Source: Bin87 sp965115825
Lineage (GTDB): Bacteria; Chloroflexota; Dehalococcoidia; Lucifugimonadales; UBA3495
NCBI GenBank assembly: GCA_965115825.1
Contig: OZ220464.1
Coordinates: 2,480,001 to 2,544,000, forward strand
Length of the DNA stretch: 64,000 bases
Direction: 5' to 3'
Below the pieces are notes generated by a model. That model saw only the letters and a list, made by a program, of their open reading frames with translations. It searched no databases and was not told the DNA's origin. A program made the translations under genes and the position numbers. Shown here in pieces: positions 1 to 9,798 of this stretch; the stretch's first letter is position 1, and every line of letters begins with the position of its first letter.

Positions 1-102
1 CCGCGAAAGCGGGAATAACGACAGTGAACGGGGGTGAACCGAACGGGGTCGGTTGTACGGTCAGGTGGTAGAATGAAGCACTTGACGGCTCTAGGAGGGA
101 TT

Positions 103-939
103 ATGAGTGCCAGCAAAATCAGCATCGGGAACGTGGAGATTGCCTCTTTATCCGACGGCCTACTGGAATTTGACATCTGCAATTTCTTTCCGGACATTCC
201 CGCCGCGGAGTGGGAACCATTTCATGACCACCTGACGGCGGAGCGCAAAGTCAGCTTCAATCTGGCCTGCTTCCTCGTGCGTTCCGAAGGGAAAACCATC
301 GCGGTTGACACCGGGCTGGGAGCCAAGGATACGCCGGAAACACCCTGGGGGGAGCTGCTGGAGGACATGGCGCGCAACGGCGTCTCCCCCCACGACATTG
401 ACGCGGTGGTGATGACGCACCTGCACCGCGACCACGTGGGCTGGAACACCGTTCGCGACGACGCCGGAACGCTGCGACCCACTTTCCCCAACGCGCGCTA
501 CTATTTCAGCAAGGTGGACTATGACGCCAGCCGCGACCCGGCGTTGCAGGCCGACCGTTTCCCCAACGCTCCGGATTGCGTGTGGCCCATCGTGGAGATG
601 GGATTGGTGGAATGGATGGAGGGGGAGTTCAACATCACGGGAGAGCTGACCACGCTGCCCACGCCGGGCCATACGCCGGGCCACATGAGCATCATGATTA
701 ATTCCGGGGGCGAGCGTGGGCTGATTCTGGGCGACGTGCTGCACAACACGGCGCAAATCCAGCAAGCGGACTGGGCCTCGCGCGCCGACATCATCCCGGA
801 GCAGGCCGTTGCGACCCGGCAAAGCCTGCTGGACCGTCTGGAGGACGAGGGCATGCCGATAGCGGCGGTGCATCTGCCCGCGCCGGGGTTCGGCAAAATC
901 GTTCGGCTGCAAGGCAAACGCTATTGGCAGGCGATTTAG
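103..939 (+). CDS. MBL-fold metallo-hydrolase
   Basis: Metallo-beta-lactamase-fold hydrolase of 278 residues. The metal motif HLHRDH lies at residues 106-111, followed by the second metal site in TPGHTPGHMS and the bridging aspartate in LGDVLHN, in the normal order for the family. An in-frame ATG exists at 34, but the ATG at 103 is preferred because AGGAGG sits at 93-98. No signal peptide is visible, so it is likely cytoplasmic. Related proteins include lactonases and thioesterase-like hydrolases; the substrate cannot be read from sequence. It is followed 43 bp later by an arginase-family gene on the same strand, which may be cotranscribed. Confidence 0.85.
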   Translation: MSASKISIGNVEIASLSDGLLEFDICNFFPDIPAAEWEPFHDHLTAERKVSFNLACFLVRSEGKTIAVDTGLGAKDTPETPWGELLEDMARNGVSPHDIDAVVMTHLHRDHVGWNTVRDDAGTLRPTFPNARYYFSKVDYDASRDPALQADRFPNAPDCVWPIVEMGLVEWMEGEFNITGELTTLPTPGHTPGHMSIMINSGGERGLILGDVLHNTAQIQQADWASRADIIPEQAVATRQSLLDRLEDEGMPIAAVHLPAPGFGKIVRLQGKRYWQAI

Positions 940-982
940 CAGACATTTCCGCCCATCACGTGTTCGGCCGTAAGGAGCGTTT

Positions 983-2002
983 ATGACCGGTTCCAACTTC
1001 AACATCGGCCCGCAATACCTGCCGGGCGCGGCGGCCGGGGATGTGTTCCCGCTGGACACGCGACCGCGCACCATGTTCCGCGCGCCGTTGTGTGTGAACC
1101 TTGACGAGCTGACCGCTGACGTGGCCTTTATCGGGATGCCTTTTGACCAAGGCGCCTTGGGGCGTCCGGGCGCGCGTTACGGCCCGGACGCGCTGCGCGA
1201 CGCGCCCCGGGCTTATTCGTATCTTGACCCGTTCGGACACGGCCAGGACGCGGAGGGGTTTTTTGACGCCGACGCCGGCGATGAACTGCTGCGCGGCGTC
1301 ACCATGGCCGACTGCGGCAACGTAACCGTATCCGCCTCCGACGCGCTGCACAGTTTTGAGCGACTGGCCGGCGTTGTGGAGCGCGTGGCCCGACGCGGGG
1401 CGATGCCGGTCATTCTGGGCGGCGACCATGCCGTCACTTTCCCGGCAGTGGCCGGCCTGGCGCAATTCGCGCCTCTGGACATTGTGCACTTTGACGCGCA
1501 TCTGGACTATACGCATCATTACCACGGGGCGATGCTGACTCACGGTAGTCCGATTCGCCGCTGCCGCGAGCTTTCCCACGTGGGCAACATCACGTCGATT
1601 GGCATACGCTCAGTGCGGCGGGCGCCCTACGAAGAAGCCGTTAGCGACGGCAGCCACATCATTACCGCCCGGCAATTCCACGAATTAGGGCCGGAAGCCG
1701 TGGCCGAAAGCATCGCCGTAGGGCCGAACCTGTACGTCACCTTCGACGTGGACGCTTTGGACCCAACGCAGGCTCCCGGCACCGGAACGCCCGAAATCGG
1801 CGGGCTGTTCTATGAGGAAGCCCGCCGCTGCCTAACCGCTCTGGTACGTCGCGCCAACCTGGTGGCCTTTGACATTGTTGAGGTGGCGCCGCCCTACGAT
1901 GTGTCGCAGCTCACGGTGCAGGTAGCGGCGCGGCTGGTAACGGATATTCTGGCGGCGCGGTTTCCATCCGGCAAGTTGACCCGCAGCCCAGACGCTATGT
2001 AA
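983..2002 (+). CDS. Arginase/agmatinase-family ureohydrolase
   Basis: Ureohydrolase family, 339 residues, which hydrolyses guanidino compounds using a binuclear manganese centre. Metal ligands are complete: GGDH (H149), DAHLD (D171, H173, D175) and FDVDALDP (D255, D257). The GGDHAVTFP and THHYHGAMLTHGSP regions resemble agmatinases (SpeB type) more than arginases, but guanidinobutyrase or another guanidino substrate is equally possible. AAGGAG at 972-977 supports the ATG at 983. It follows the MBL gene closely. A 238-bp gap downstream holds only a short hairpin (2082-2097) and no gene that I can support. Confidence 0.88.
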   Translation: MTGSNFNIGPQYLPGAAAGDVFPLDTRPRTMFRAPLCVNLDELTADVAFIGMPFDQGALGRPGARYGPDALRDAPRAYSYLDPFGHGQDAEGFFDADAGDELLRGVTMADCGNVTVSASDALHSFERLAGVVERVARRGAMPVILGGDHAVTFPAVAGLAQFAPLDIVHFDAHLDYTHHYHGAMLTHGSPIRRCRELSHVGNITSIGIRSVRRAPYEEAVSDGSHIITARQFHELGPEAVAESIAVGPNLYVTFDVDALDPTQAPGTGTPEIGGLFYEEARRCLTALVRRANLVAFDIVEVAPPYDVSQLTVQVAARLVTDILAARFPSGKLTRSPDAM

Positions 2003-2240
2003 CCTGACTCCATAAAGCGGATGCTGAGATAAACGCCCATAGCTGGCTTGGACACAGCTGATAAGGCGTTATAAGAAGAGCTGCCGATTGCTCGGCAACC
2101 GTGCTTACTGCAATGCCAGGAGCTAGTCTCCGCACAGTATGGACTCGGAGACGCGCTCGCCAATCGCCATTGCGACTACGCTGGCGTATGGTCGCCGGTC
2201 ATCTCCTCGGTGACGTATCCGGGCCGCGCTCACGGGCAAA

Positions 2241-3071
2241 TTAAGCGGACGCTATGCTCAACGTTATGGTGGCGGCGACGGTCAGCCCGGCGCCGGCCCA
2301 GTGGAGCGGCTTGGGGCGTTCCCGGCTCATCGCCACGGCCAGGGCAATGGTGGCTACGGGGTGCGCCGCTGCAATTGGAGCGACCAAAGACACCGGGGCC
2401 TCAGCCACGCCCAGGTTGTAGCCAACATAGCCGGCAGCGTCCAGGATGCCCACGGCTAGCAGCAGAACCCATCCGCCGGGACTGGCCGGCAGACGAACGG
2501 GCAAACGGTTTATCCTGGCGAAAGCAAAGGTGGGTATGGCCGACAGAGCGCGTACCGCCAACACTGCCAGCATAGGCCCGGAGGCCGCCGTAACCCGGTC
2601 GAAAAAGGCCATGGCAATCCCGATGCTCAACATGGCGCTCAACCCCCAGGGCAGGCCGGAACCAACCTCGCCTCCGGTCAACGGCCCCACTGACAGGAGC
2701 AGGATGCCGGCCAGAATGGCCGCCATCAGCGCCAACTGTTCCGGGACAACCCGCTCGCCGAACGCCGCGACCGCTATCAGGACGGTTACGGCGAGCCAGG
2801 CCGACGCGGCGGAGCTCACCACCGTAACCGCGCCCCGAGCCAATCCGGTGTAATAGACCAGATATCCAACACCGAGAACGACGCCGGTCAAAGGCGCCCA
2901 AACCATCAACGCCGGCCAATCCACGCGCAATGCGCCGGCGGCCAGCTCTGCCGCTACAAAGGCCAGAGGCAAAATCAGGCCAAGCAGCTGCGTTAGAAAG
3001 GTCGCGCTGACGCTGCCGATTCTGCCGGCGGCGGAGCGGGCCAGATAATCGGCGATTCCCCAGGCCAGCAA
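2241..3071 (-). CDS. EamA/DMT-family transporter
   Basis: Integral membrane protein of the drug/metabolite transporter superfamily, about 276 residues, with roughly ten hydrophobic segments in two EamA-like halves. The second half ends with the typical pattern AHPVATIALAVAMSRERPKPLHWAGAGL, abbreviated here as the AxPVxT/A...E...W.G. signature. The start is uncertain: the first usable codon is TTG at 3071, but translation in the same frame upstream (FYWGFSGL) continues the first membrane helix, so the true start could be a non-standard codon slightly upstream. It is transcribed convergently towards the arginase-family gene. The substrate is unknown; family members export amino acids and metabolites. 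Confidence 0.75.
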   Translation of the reverse strand: MLAWGIADYLARSAAGRIGSVSATFLTQLLGLILPLAFVAAELAAGALRVDWPALMVWAPLTGVVLGVGYLVYYTGLARGAVTVVSSAASAWLAVTVLIAVAAFGERVVPEQLALMAAILAGILLLSVGPLTGGEVGSGLPWGLSAMLSIGIAMAFFDRVTAASGPMLAVLAVRALSAIPTFAFARINRLPVRLPASPGGWVLLLAVGILDAAGYVGYNLGVAEAPVSLVAPIAAAHPVATIALAVAMSRERPKPLHWAGAGLTVAATITLSIASA

Positions 3072-3144
3072 TCCGGAAAATCCCCAGTAAAATCCTGCTG
3101 CGGGCGTGACGCGCCTCCCGGAAAATTGAGGGGATGATAGCTGT

Positions 3145-3150
3145 ATTATA
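3145..3150 (-). promoter_or_regulatory. Candidate -10 box upstream of EamA gene
   Basis: A perfect TATAAT on the minus strand about 70 bp upstream of the transporter start, with GGGAGG between it and the gene. No convincing -35 hexamer is seen at 16-18 bp. The rest of 3072-3351 holds no gene. It contains fragments of dispersed GGGAATGAC-like sequence of the kind often found as small palindromic repeats in environmental genomes; a similar fragment opens the window at 1-20. Confidence 0.35.
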
Positions 3151-3351
3151 CCGGGGTGAACGGGATAGACGGGATGGATGGAGTTTTTGATATAGAATGA
3201 CAGGCAGGCTTAAAAGCCCGCCGGGTTCCCACTTGCGTAGGAATGACAAGATAGACGGCAAGCCGGAATGACGGACATCAAGCAGGAACGATGAAATGGG
3301 CATCCGGAACAACGGGGTAGAAAACGGGAATGACGGTCGAGGATTGCCGCA

Positions 3352-4869
3352 GTGATTGCTTCATTAGCCGGCAGCCCGCGCTTCAAGTGGTATGCCTTCG
3401 CCGCCATGGCGGTAGGCGTTTTCGCCTCCGTGGTGGATCACGGCAGCGTAGGCGTAGCGCTGCCTTCCATTGCAACGCACTTTCAGACGGACATTCCCAG
3501 CGTGCAGTGGCTGGTCATCGGATTTGCCATGACCATCATCGCGCTGCTGCTGCCCATGGGCCGGCTGGCCGATTTGATTGGCGCCAAGCGGGTGTTCCTG
3601 ATTGGCGCCGGGGTAATCATCGCGGGATCGATTCTGGCCGGCGCTGCGACGGACCTGGCGGTGTTGATTGTGGCGCGCATCGTGCAGGGCACGGGCGCCG
3701 CGATGACCCAAGGCACGGGCATGGCCATCACTATCGGGGCATTTCCACCAGGTGAGCGCGGCAAGGCAATCGGGCTGATAATGACCATGGTGGGCACCGG
3801 AGCAGTGGCCGGCCCCGCAATGGGCGGGTTCCTTGTGGACGCTTTCGGCTGGCGCGCGGTGTTCTTCATCACCGTCCCTATTTTCGCGGCGGCCGCGGCG
3901 TTGACGGCGCTGGTTCTGCCCGGGGGGAACGAACCGCGCCGGGCTCTGGGAGCCAACCGGGGCGGATTCGACTGGCTGGGAGCTTTGCTGTCGTCTGGCG
4001 CGCTGTTAGCGCTGCTGCTCGGAATATCAAACGCGCATCGCACCGGGTGGACTTCGCCCCCCATCCTCGCGGCGGCTGGCGCGTTCGCGCTACTGTTGGC
4101 CGGGTTCATCTGGTGGGAGCTGCGCTATTCCGGCCCGATGCTGGAGCTGCGCCTGTTCCGCCGGCGAAACTTCTTCCTGGGAGTTACGTCCAACTATCTG
4201 ATGTTCATGGGCAGCTCCGCAGTTCTGTTCATGACGCCGTTTTATTTACAGAACGTGCTGGGGTATCAGCCGTCGGCGGCAGGGCTGGCGGTGGTGCCCG
4301 GGGCGATCTGCATGGCAGTTCTGGGGCCGCTGAGCGGGAGACTTTCAGATCGGTTCGGCTGGCGCAAGTTCACCGTAGCCGGGTTGATGCTTTCCAGCGC
4401 CGGGGTCTTCATACTTTCGCGGCTGAGCGACGACTCGTCGCTGTTCCACGTGATACCCGCGCTGATGATGACGAGCAGCGGAATGGGGACGTTCTATTCG
4501 CCAAACTCCAGCTCCATCCTGAGCGCGGTAGAAAGAGAGAGCCACGGGGTAATCTCAGGGCTAGTGAACCTGATCCGCAACGCCGGCAACGTGGTAAGCG
4601 TAGCCGTCGCCACGGCCATTGTAACCGCAACGATGGGAGCCATGGGCTTTGAACCAAGCCTGGACGCAGTGCGCAACAGTGGAGATACGGGAGTCGGCGC
4701 GGCGTTCACTGCCGGCTTGCGAAACGCTTACTTCGCCATGATGGGAGCTTTGTTGATTGCGCTGCTGCTGTCGGCATTGCCGACGCATCGACAGGGACAA
4801 GCCAGGCCGGCGCCATCACCGGCGGAGACCGTTCTGCGCCCGGCCGCCGGCCGAGCCGAGGAGGATTAG
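3352..4869 (+). CDS. MFS transporter, DHA2 (14-TMS) type
   Basis: Major facilitator superfamily permease of 505 residues, the usual length for the 14-helix DHA2 (EmrB/QacA-like) drug:H+ antiporters. The early motif VVDHGSVGVALPSIATHF, the GRLADLIGAKRVFLIGAG motif A loop, and the VGTGAVAGPAMGGFLVDAFGWRAVF motif C region (split across residues 145-170) support this. The start is GTG at 3352 with a weak GAGG upstream. The gene end carries the ribosome-binding site of the next gene, so the two are translationally linked. The transported compound is unknown. Confidence 0.85.
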   Translation: MIASLAGSPRFKWYAFAAMAVGVFASVVDHGSVGVALPSIATHFQTDIPSVQWLVIGFAMTIIALLLPMGRLADLIGAKRVFLIGAGVIIAGSILAGAATDLAVLIVARIVQGTGAAMTQGTGMAITIGAFPPGERGKAIGLIMTMVGTGAVAGPAMGGFLVDAFGWRAVFFITVPIFAAAAALTALVLPGGNEPRRALGANRGGFDWLGALLSSGALLALLLGISNAHRTGWTSPPILAAAGAFALLLAGFIWWELRYSGPMLELRLFRRRNFFLGVTSNYLMFMGSSAVLFMTPFYLQNVLGYQPSAAGLAVVPGAICMAVLGPLSGRLSDRFGWRKFTVAGLMLSSAGVFILSRLSDDSSLFHVIPALMMTSSGMGTFYSPNSSSILSAVERESHGVISGLVNLIRNAGNVVSVAVATAIVTATMGAMGFEPSLDAVRNSGDTGVGAAFTAGLRNAYFAMMGALLIALLLSALPTHRQGQARPAPSPAETVLRPAAGRAEED

Positions 4870-4872
4870 AGC

Positions 4873-6576
4873 ATGATGACGACCGGCATCGCGCAAGACG
4901 GCGGCGAGGCCATCCTGGAAGCCTTCCGCAACCTGGGCATCGACTACATCATATCGTCTCCCGGCTCGGAATGGGCGCCGGTGTGGGAGGCTCTGGCCCG
5001 ACAGCAAATTAACGAAACGCCCGGGCCGCGCTACATCAACTGCTGGCACGAAACGCTGGCCGTGAATGTCGCCGCCGGCTACGCGCGGGTAACCGGCAGG
5101 ATGCAGGCGGTTCTCCTTCACGCCGGGGTGGGATTGCTACAGGGCAGCATGGGCATCCACGGCGCAATTCTGGGCGAAGTGCCGATGCTGGTATGCTCCG
5201 GGGAAGCCGTCAGTTACGGGGAAGACCCCGAAGTTGACCCTCAGGCGCAATGGTATCGCAACCTGAGCGTGGTGGGCGGCCCTGACCGTCTGGCCGACGC
5301 TTTCACCAAGTGGAGCGGCCGGGCCACCAGCCCCCACACTCTTTATGAGCAGTTGACGCGGGCCGGTGAGCTGGCGCAGCGCGTTCCCCAGGGGCCGACG
5401 TTCCTGGATATACCCATCGAAACGATGCTTCACGAATGGACGCCGGCCAACAAAATGCGCGCGATTCCAGCTGCGCCCAAAGCGCGGCCTACGGACGATG
5501 ACATTGCGGAGCTGGCCGGCCTCATCGCCCGGAGCAAGTCCCCGCTCATCATCACCGACTCGGCGGGCCGCGACGTGGCCGGGTTCAATAACCTGGTGGC
5601 GCTGGCCGAGCTGTTCGCCATTCCGGTGGTGGAGAGCGCCGCGCTGTACGCCAACTTTCCCAAGAGCCACCCGCTTTACCTGGGCGGGCAGTCGGAGCCT
5701 TACCTGGCTCAGGCCGATTTGGTAATCCTGGCCGGCAGCCGGGCACCGTGGTATCCGCCGCAGGCCGGGCCGCAAAATGCTATCGTAGTTGCAATGGGCG
5801 AAACGCCGGTCAAAGAGTACATGGTGTACCAGAACCTCTTCGCCGACCGTTACGTGGAGGGCGACCTGACCATTTGCCTGAGCCTGCTGACGGACGCCCT
5901 GCGACCGGCGGCGCAGCAGACGGCTGAAATAGAAGCTCGCCGCCAACGCTGGGCCGAGGAACACAACCGCCAGGCGGAGGCGACCCGCGCCGCCGAATCC
6001 GCCGCCAGCGACAGCCGGCCCATCGCCCCCGCCTGGTTGTGCGCCACCCTCAGCGAGGTAATGCCCGAGGATGTGGTGTACGCCGAGGAGGTAACCACGC
6101 ATCGAGGCGCGGTAGGCCGACACGTGCGGTGGGACCAGCCGCAAAGCTACTATAAAACCAACGGCGGCCTGGGTCAGGGTCTGGGTTTGGCCCTGGGCGT
6201 CAAGCTGGCCAAGCCCAACCGGCCGGTAGTTGCGCTGATGGGCGACGGCGGCTTTCTGTACAATCCGGTTACGCAGAGCTTCGGCCTCGCCGGCGAAGCG
6301 AACCTGCCCTTCCTAACGGTGCTGTTCAACAACGGGAGCTACGAAGCGATGAAGGGCAACCACCTGGCCTACTATCCGGACGGCGACGCGGCGCGCTCCG
6401 GCATTTGGCACGGCGTGCACGTTCCGGGGCCGGACTACGCCAGGCTGGTAGAACCCTTCGGCGGCTACGGAGAGCGCGTCGACGACCCGACGCAGCTGGC
6501 CGATGCGCTGCGCAACGGCCTGGCTGCGGTGCAGGAGGGCCGCATCGCGCTGATTGATGTCGTCCTGAACAAGTAA
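4873..6576 (+). CDS. Thiamine-diphosphate-dependent enzyme, acetolactate synthase-like
   Basis: ThDP-dependent decarboxylase/synthase of 567 residues with the standard three domains: N-terminal PYR domain with the catalytic glutamate in CWHETLAVNVAAGYAR, a central Rossmann-like domain, and a C-terminal PP domain with the GDGGF...NNGSYEAMKGN Mg-ThDP motif. The family includes acetolactate synthase, benzoylformate decarboxylase and oxalyl-CoA decarboxylase; I cannot choose a substrate. AGGAGG at 4859-4864 overlaps the end of the MFS gene, three bases upstream of this start, so the two are almost certainly one operon. That context hints at uptake or efflux of a 2-oxo acid-related compound, but this is inference. 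Confidence 0.85.
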   Translation: MMTTGIAQDGGEAILEAFRNLGIDYIISSPGSEWAPVWEALARQQINETPGPRYINCWHETLAVNVAAGYARVTGRMQAVLLHAGVGLLQGSMGIHGAILGEVPMLVCSGEAVSYGEDPEVDPQAQWYRNLSVVGGPDRLADAFTKWSGRATSPHTLYEQLTRAGELAQRVPQGPTFLDIPIETMLHEWTPANKMRAIPAAPKARPTDDDIAELAGLIARSKSPLIITDSAGRDVAGFNNLVALAELFAIPVVESAALYANFPKSHPLYLGGQSEPYLAQADLVILAGSRAPWYPPQAGPQNAIVVAMGETPVKEYMVYQNLFADRYVEGDLTICLSLLTDALRPAAQQTAEIEARRQRWAEEHNRQAEATRAAESAASDSRPIAPAWLCATLSEVMPEDVVYAEEVTTHRGAVGRHVRWDQPQSYYKTNGGLGQGLGLALGVKLAKPNRPVVALMGDGGFLYNPVTQSFGLAGEANLPFLTVLFNNGSYEAMKGNHLAYYPDGDAARSGIWHGVHVPGPDYARLVEPFGGYGERVDDPTQLADALRNGLAAVQEGRIALIDVVLNK

Positions 6577-6604
6577 CGTAACATCAGGCTGGAGCGCAAA
6601 AATC

Positions 6605-7510
6605 ATGACCAACGAAGAAAAAGCCCAAGCCTTGCTCGGTTCCCCGGCAGGGTGCTTCTTCATCCTGGACGTATCCGCCAACCTGCACTTGCCCCTGGAG
6701 CGCTTTGCCAAACCGGAGGTGAGCTTCTGGCTGGCAGCTATGACAATCACCTCCACCGAGTCACAAGGCTGGCATCAAATCGCTTTCAGAGAATCAAAAC
6801 ATCTCGGAGATTTAGCGCTCAAGATCGTAAGCAATCCGGCGTTTGATTGGTGGTATGAGCCGGTGGACCTGGAAAGTCAAATCTGGTCGTCGCCCCTAAT
6901 GCCGCATGGTTCAGACCGAGACCCACCCGAACCCAGGCCCTTCATGCCGGAACGCTGGCGAAGGCCGGCCCCTCCCGACGCGGATGACGATGAACTCATC
7001 CCCAGCGTCTTCGGCCAAGTGACGTCGACATTTCGCGGCAGCTCCACATCCGAATGGACGGCGTTCGCCACCGGCGCGGGCGACCACATCTGCGCCTTCC
7101 CGCTGGCCGCATGGCGCGTCCGGTTTGAGCAAGAGGTGCGGGTACGCGAAATCAACCACCCGGCGGACTGGCACGCGCTCTGCCTGGAGTTTCCACACCG
7201 GGCCCCCGATGGCCGGCTGGCTCCCAACTGGCGTGAAGTCTCACATAATTGGGACGGGGTGCACATCACCCTCGGCGGGGTGCTGTCGGGCGAACAGGTC
7301 AGGTACGAGGCTGATGGCGAATGGTCAATGATGCAGTTCTGGCACAGCGAGCAAACCCGGTGGCTAAACCGATTGGCTATCTCCGGCGCGCGAATACCGG
7401 ATTGCCCCGACCAGCATAACGAGCAGAACCTGAAGCCGTATCCCTTTGACTTCAACGAGCTGTTTGAGGCAGCTGGAACGGGAGGTTTCTGGCTTTTGCC
7501 GGAACAATAA
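6605..7510 (+). CDS. Uncharacterised protein, first of a tandem paralogous pair
   Basis: A 301-residue protein I do not recognise. It has no membrane segment or signal peptide. It is rich in Trp and acidic residues, with a proline-rich linker around residues 105-125. Features such as NPAFDWWYEPVDL and GVHITLGGVLSGEQVRYEADGEW (around residues 80 and 220) are shared with the next gene, so the pair arose by tandem duplication. GGAG upstream and the ATG at 6605 give a plausible start. It follows the TPP enzyme by 28 bp and could be in the same transcript. The function is unknown. Confidence 0.7.
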   Translation: MTNEEKAQALLGSPAGCFFILDVSANLHLPLERFAKPEVSFWLAAMTITSTESQGWHQIAFRESKHLGDLALKIVSNPAFDWWYEPVDLESQIWSSPLMPHGSDRDPPEPRPFMPERWRRPAPPDADDDELIPSVFGQVTSTFRGSSTSEWTAFATGAGDHICAFPLAAWRVRFEQEVRVREINHPADWHALCLEFPHRAPDGRLAPNWREVSHNWDGVHITLGGVLSGEQVRYEADGEWSMMQFWHSEQTRWLNRLAISGARIPDCPDQHNEQNLKPYPFDFNELFEAAGTGGFWLLPEQ

Positions 7511-7543
7511 CCCGAGATAAGGCAGGTTTATAGCGCAGCAATC

Positions 7544-8427
7544 ATGACTGACGAAGAAAAAGCCCAAGCCTTGCTGAATAGCCCGGCGGGATGCAGCGCC
7601 ATCCTCGATATCTCGGAAAATTCTCATCTGGGAACGGAGCGACTCGCCGAGCCGGAGGCGAGCTTCTGGTTCGCCGCCTCAGCCGTTGCCTGGTGCGACG
7701 TACGCGCGGACGTTGGCTTGCAGGAACGGTTGGATTTGGCTCTGAATGCAGCCAAAGACGTTGAAGACCTGGCCTTGCGGATTGTAAGCAACCCGGCGTT
7801 CGCCTGGTGGTACGAGCCGGTGGACTTGGATAATCAAATCTGGACATCGCCTCAAATAGCGAGCCTGCCTCCTGATCCCGATAAAACGCCTCCCTTCCAA
7901 CCCGGAAGTTGGCGAAAACCTGCCCCACCCAACAAGGATGGCGACCCCTTCCCCAACACCTATTCTCAAGACACTTCCACGCTTCGGGGCGCCACCACAT
8001 CCGAAGTTACGGCCTATGCCATCTATGCGGCTGACCACGCCTGCGCTTTCCCGCTGGCCGCATGGCGCGTCCGGTTTGAGCAAGAGGTGCGGGTACGCGA
8101 AATCAACCACCCGGCGGACTGGCACGCGCTCTGCCTGGAGTTTCCACACCGGGCCCCGACGGCCGGCTGGTTCCCAACTGGCGTGAAGTCTCACATAATT
8201 GGGACGGGGTGCACATCACCCTCGGCGGGGTGCTGTCGGGCGAACAGGTCAGGTACGAGGCTGATGGCGAATGGTCAATGATGCAGTTCTGGCACACTGA
8301 GGGAACGCGCTGGCTGAATCGACTGGCCATCTCCGGCGAGCGGATATCGGACTACCAGCGGGAACCGCACCGGCTGGAGAAGCAGCTCCGACGCTTCCCC
8401 TACGACGGCAGAATGCCTGGCCCCTAA
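7544..8427 (+). pseudogene. Frameshifted paralogue of the preceding unknown gene
   Basis: Second member of the tandem pair. The first frame runs from the ATG at 7544 and shares the start MT(D/N)EEKAQALL with its neighbour. At 8154-8157 it has four C residues where the neighbour has five (7203-7207). After this the reading frame is lost and would stop at 8281, whereas the homologous C-terminal sequence (VHITLGGVLSGEQ...) continues in another frame to 8427. Either it is a recent pseudogene or the C run was miscalled. The block from about 8050 to 8295 is almost identical to 7100-7346, although the rest of the two genes has diverged. Confidence 0.7.
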
Positions 8428-8444
8428 ACGCCCAAATGGGAGCC

Positions 8445-9650
8445 CTAAAAGGCGCCCTGCGGTTCCAGCCCCAGGAAAAACTGGCCGGCGGTTTCATAGT
8501 GTATGTAGTGGCCCTGCACGTGCTGGGTGATTACGTGCATATCCTGGAACCGCCGCTGTATCGGGTTCGCCTGGAAAATGGCGCCGGCGCCGCACAGAGT
8601 ATAAGCCGCATCCACCACCTGCGCCGACGTGCGGATGGCATGGGTGGCGGCAAGGCGCAGCTGGATGCGTTCCTCAATGGTCAGGCTGCCTTTAGCGCAC
8701 GCCGACTCCCACAGCCGGGCGTGGCTCTCCTGCAGGAAGGCCCGGGCCGAGCTGTGCAGTGCGTGAGCCTCGCCGATGGCGCGCTGCGTGGCTTGCTGGT
8801 CGCGCAGCAGTACGCCGGAGCGGTAGGGCATCCGGCTGCCGCCCACCTCAATGGCGATGTCCAGACTCTTGCGCGCCACGCCCAGCGCCACCGTGGCGAA
8901 CCCGGTAGCGAAAAGCAGCGTGGTGGGGATGAGGTAGAGAGGGCCGTTAGACCAGGAATCACCCTCCTGCACGAAGGTTCTTTCTTCGGGGATGAATAGA
9001 TCGTCAACCTGAAAGCTGAAACTGCCGGTGCCGCGCAACCCGGCGGTGTGCCAGAGGTCAACCATCCGCACTTGGTCAATGGGCATCAGGTGCAGGCGAG
9101 CTTGCGGCGGCCGGCCGTCGGCGGCCGTTCCGTTGTCGGAGGTTACGGAAGCCAACGCCGCAACCCAGGTCGCATGGTCGCTGCCACTGCTGAAGTTCCA
9201 GTGGCCGCTGAGCCGAAAACCGCCCGGCGCCGGAACCGACTTTGACCCTCCGGCCGGCGGCCCGTTGGTAACTACGGCCCGCCGCTCGCCCCATATCTCC
9301 CGGGCCGTAGCCGTTGGCATCCGGGTTGACCGGGTGGAGAAGACGTTGTTTTGGTTCAGGCACCACGCAACGCTGGCGTCCACGGCGGCGAACATTTCCA
9401 GGATGCGCAGAAAGTCAGGATGCGCCAGTTCCGCGCCGCCCAGTTCCTCAGGCAGCAGCAGACGGAAAAAGCCGGCGTCGGCCAGATCCGCGGCTAGGTC
9501 GGCGGGAATCTGCCGCTGGGCGTCGATCCGGTCTGCGGCGGCATCCACCCGCTCCACGAAGCGGGGCGCGGCGTCAAGGTAGTGGGCAATGTCGCGGGGT
9601 ACGACAATGGAGGTTGCGTCAGTGGCGGCAGCGGTCATCGTGTCTCTCAT
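8445..9650 (-). CDS. Acyl-CoA dehydrogenase-family flavin monooxygenase
   Basis: A 401-residue protein of the acyl-CoA dehydrogenase fold, closest in layout to the group that includes HsaA, DszC and 4-hydroxyphenylacetate-type hydroxylases. It has an N-terminal helical domain (ADLADAGFFRLLLPEELGG), a central beta domain (GFRLSGHWNFSSGSDHATW) and a C-terminal four-helix domain. Members use reduced FMN or FAD to dehydrogenate or hydroxylate substrates. No partner flavin reductase is adjacent. The start could also be the ATG at 9638, which has a GAGA element just upstream. It is convergent with the frameshifted paralogue, 17 bp apart. Confidence 0.8.
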   Translation of the reverse strand: MRDTMTAAATDATSIVVPRDIAHYLDAAPRFVERVDAAADRIDAQRQIPADLAADLADAGFFRLLLPEELGGAELAHPDFLRILEMFAAVDASVAWCLNQNNVFSTRSTRMPTATAREIWGERRAVVTNGPPAGGSKSVPAPGGFRLSGHWNFSSGSDHATWVAALASVTSDNGTAADGRPPQARLHLMPIDQVRMVDLWHTAGLRGTGSFSFQVDDLFIPEERTFVQEGDSWSNGPLYLIPTTLLFATGFATVALGVARKSLDIAIEVGGSRMPYRSGVLLRDQQATQRAIGEAHALHSSARAFLQESHARLWESACAKGSLTIEERIQLRLAATHAIRTSAQVVDAAYTLCGAGAIFQANPIQRRFQDMHVITQHVQGHYIHYETAGQFFLGLEPQGAF

Positions 9651-9798
9651 CAGAGGTGAAATGAGGTGAAGCGCCGCCTACGGTACACAAGCAAGGGGGC
9701 GGTGTCAAAGCGGCCCGGATGCCGAAACCGCTGGCCGGCGGCGCATAATGGGGCTATTATAACCCGACCGGATATTATACGGATTGCAGGGGGAACCG

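Noticed and set aside
2003..2240. Short open frames between the arginase-family and EamA genes
   Set aside because: No start signals, no family resemblance, low-quality composition; only a short hairpin is seen.
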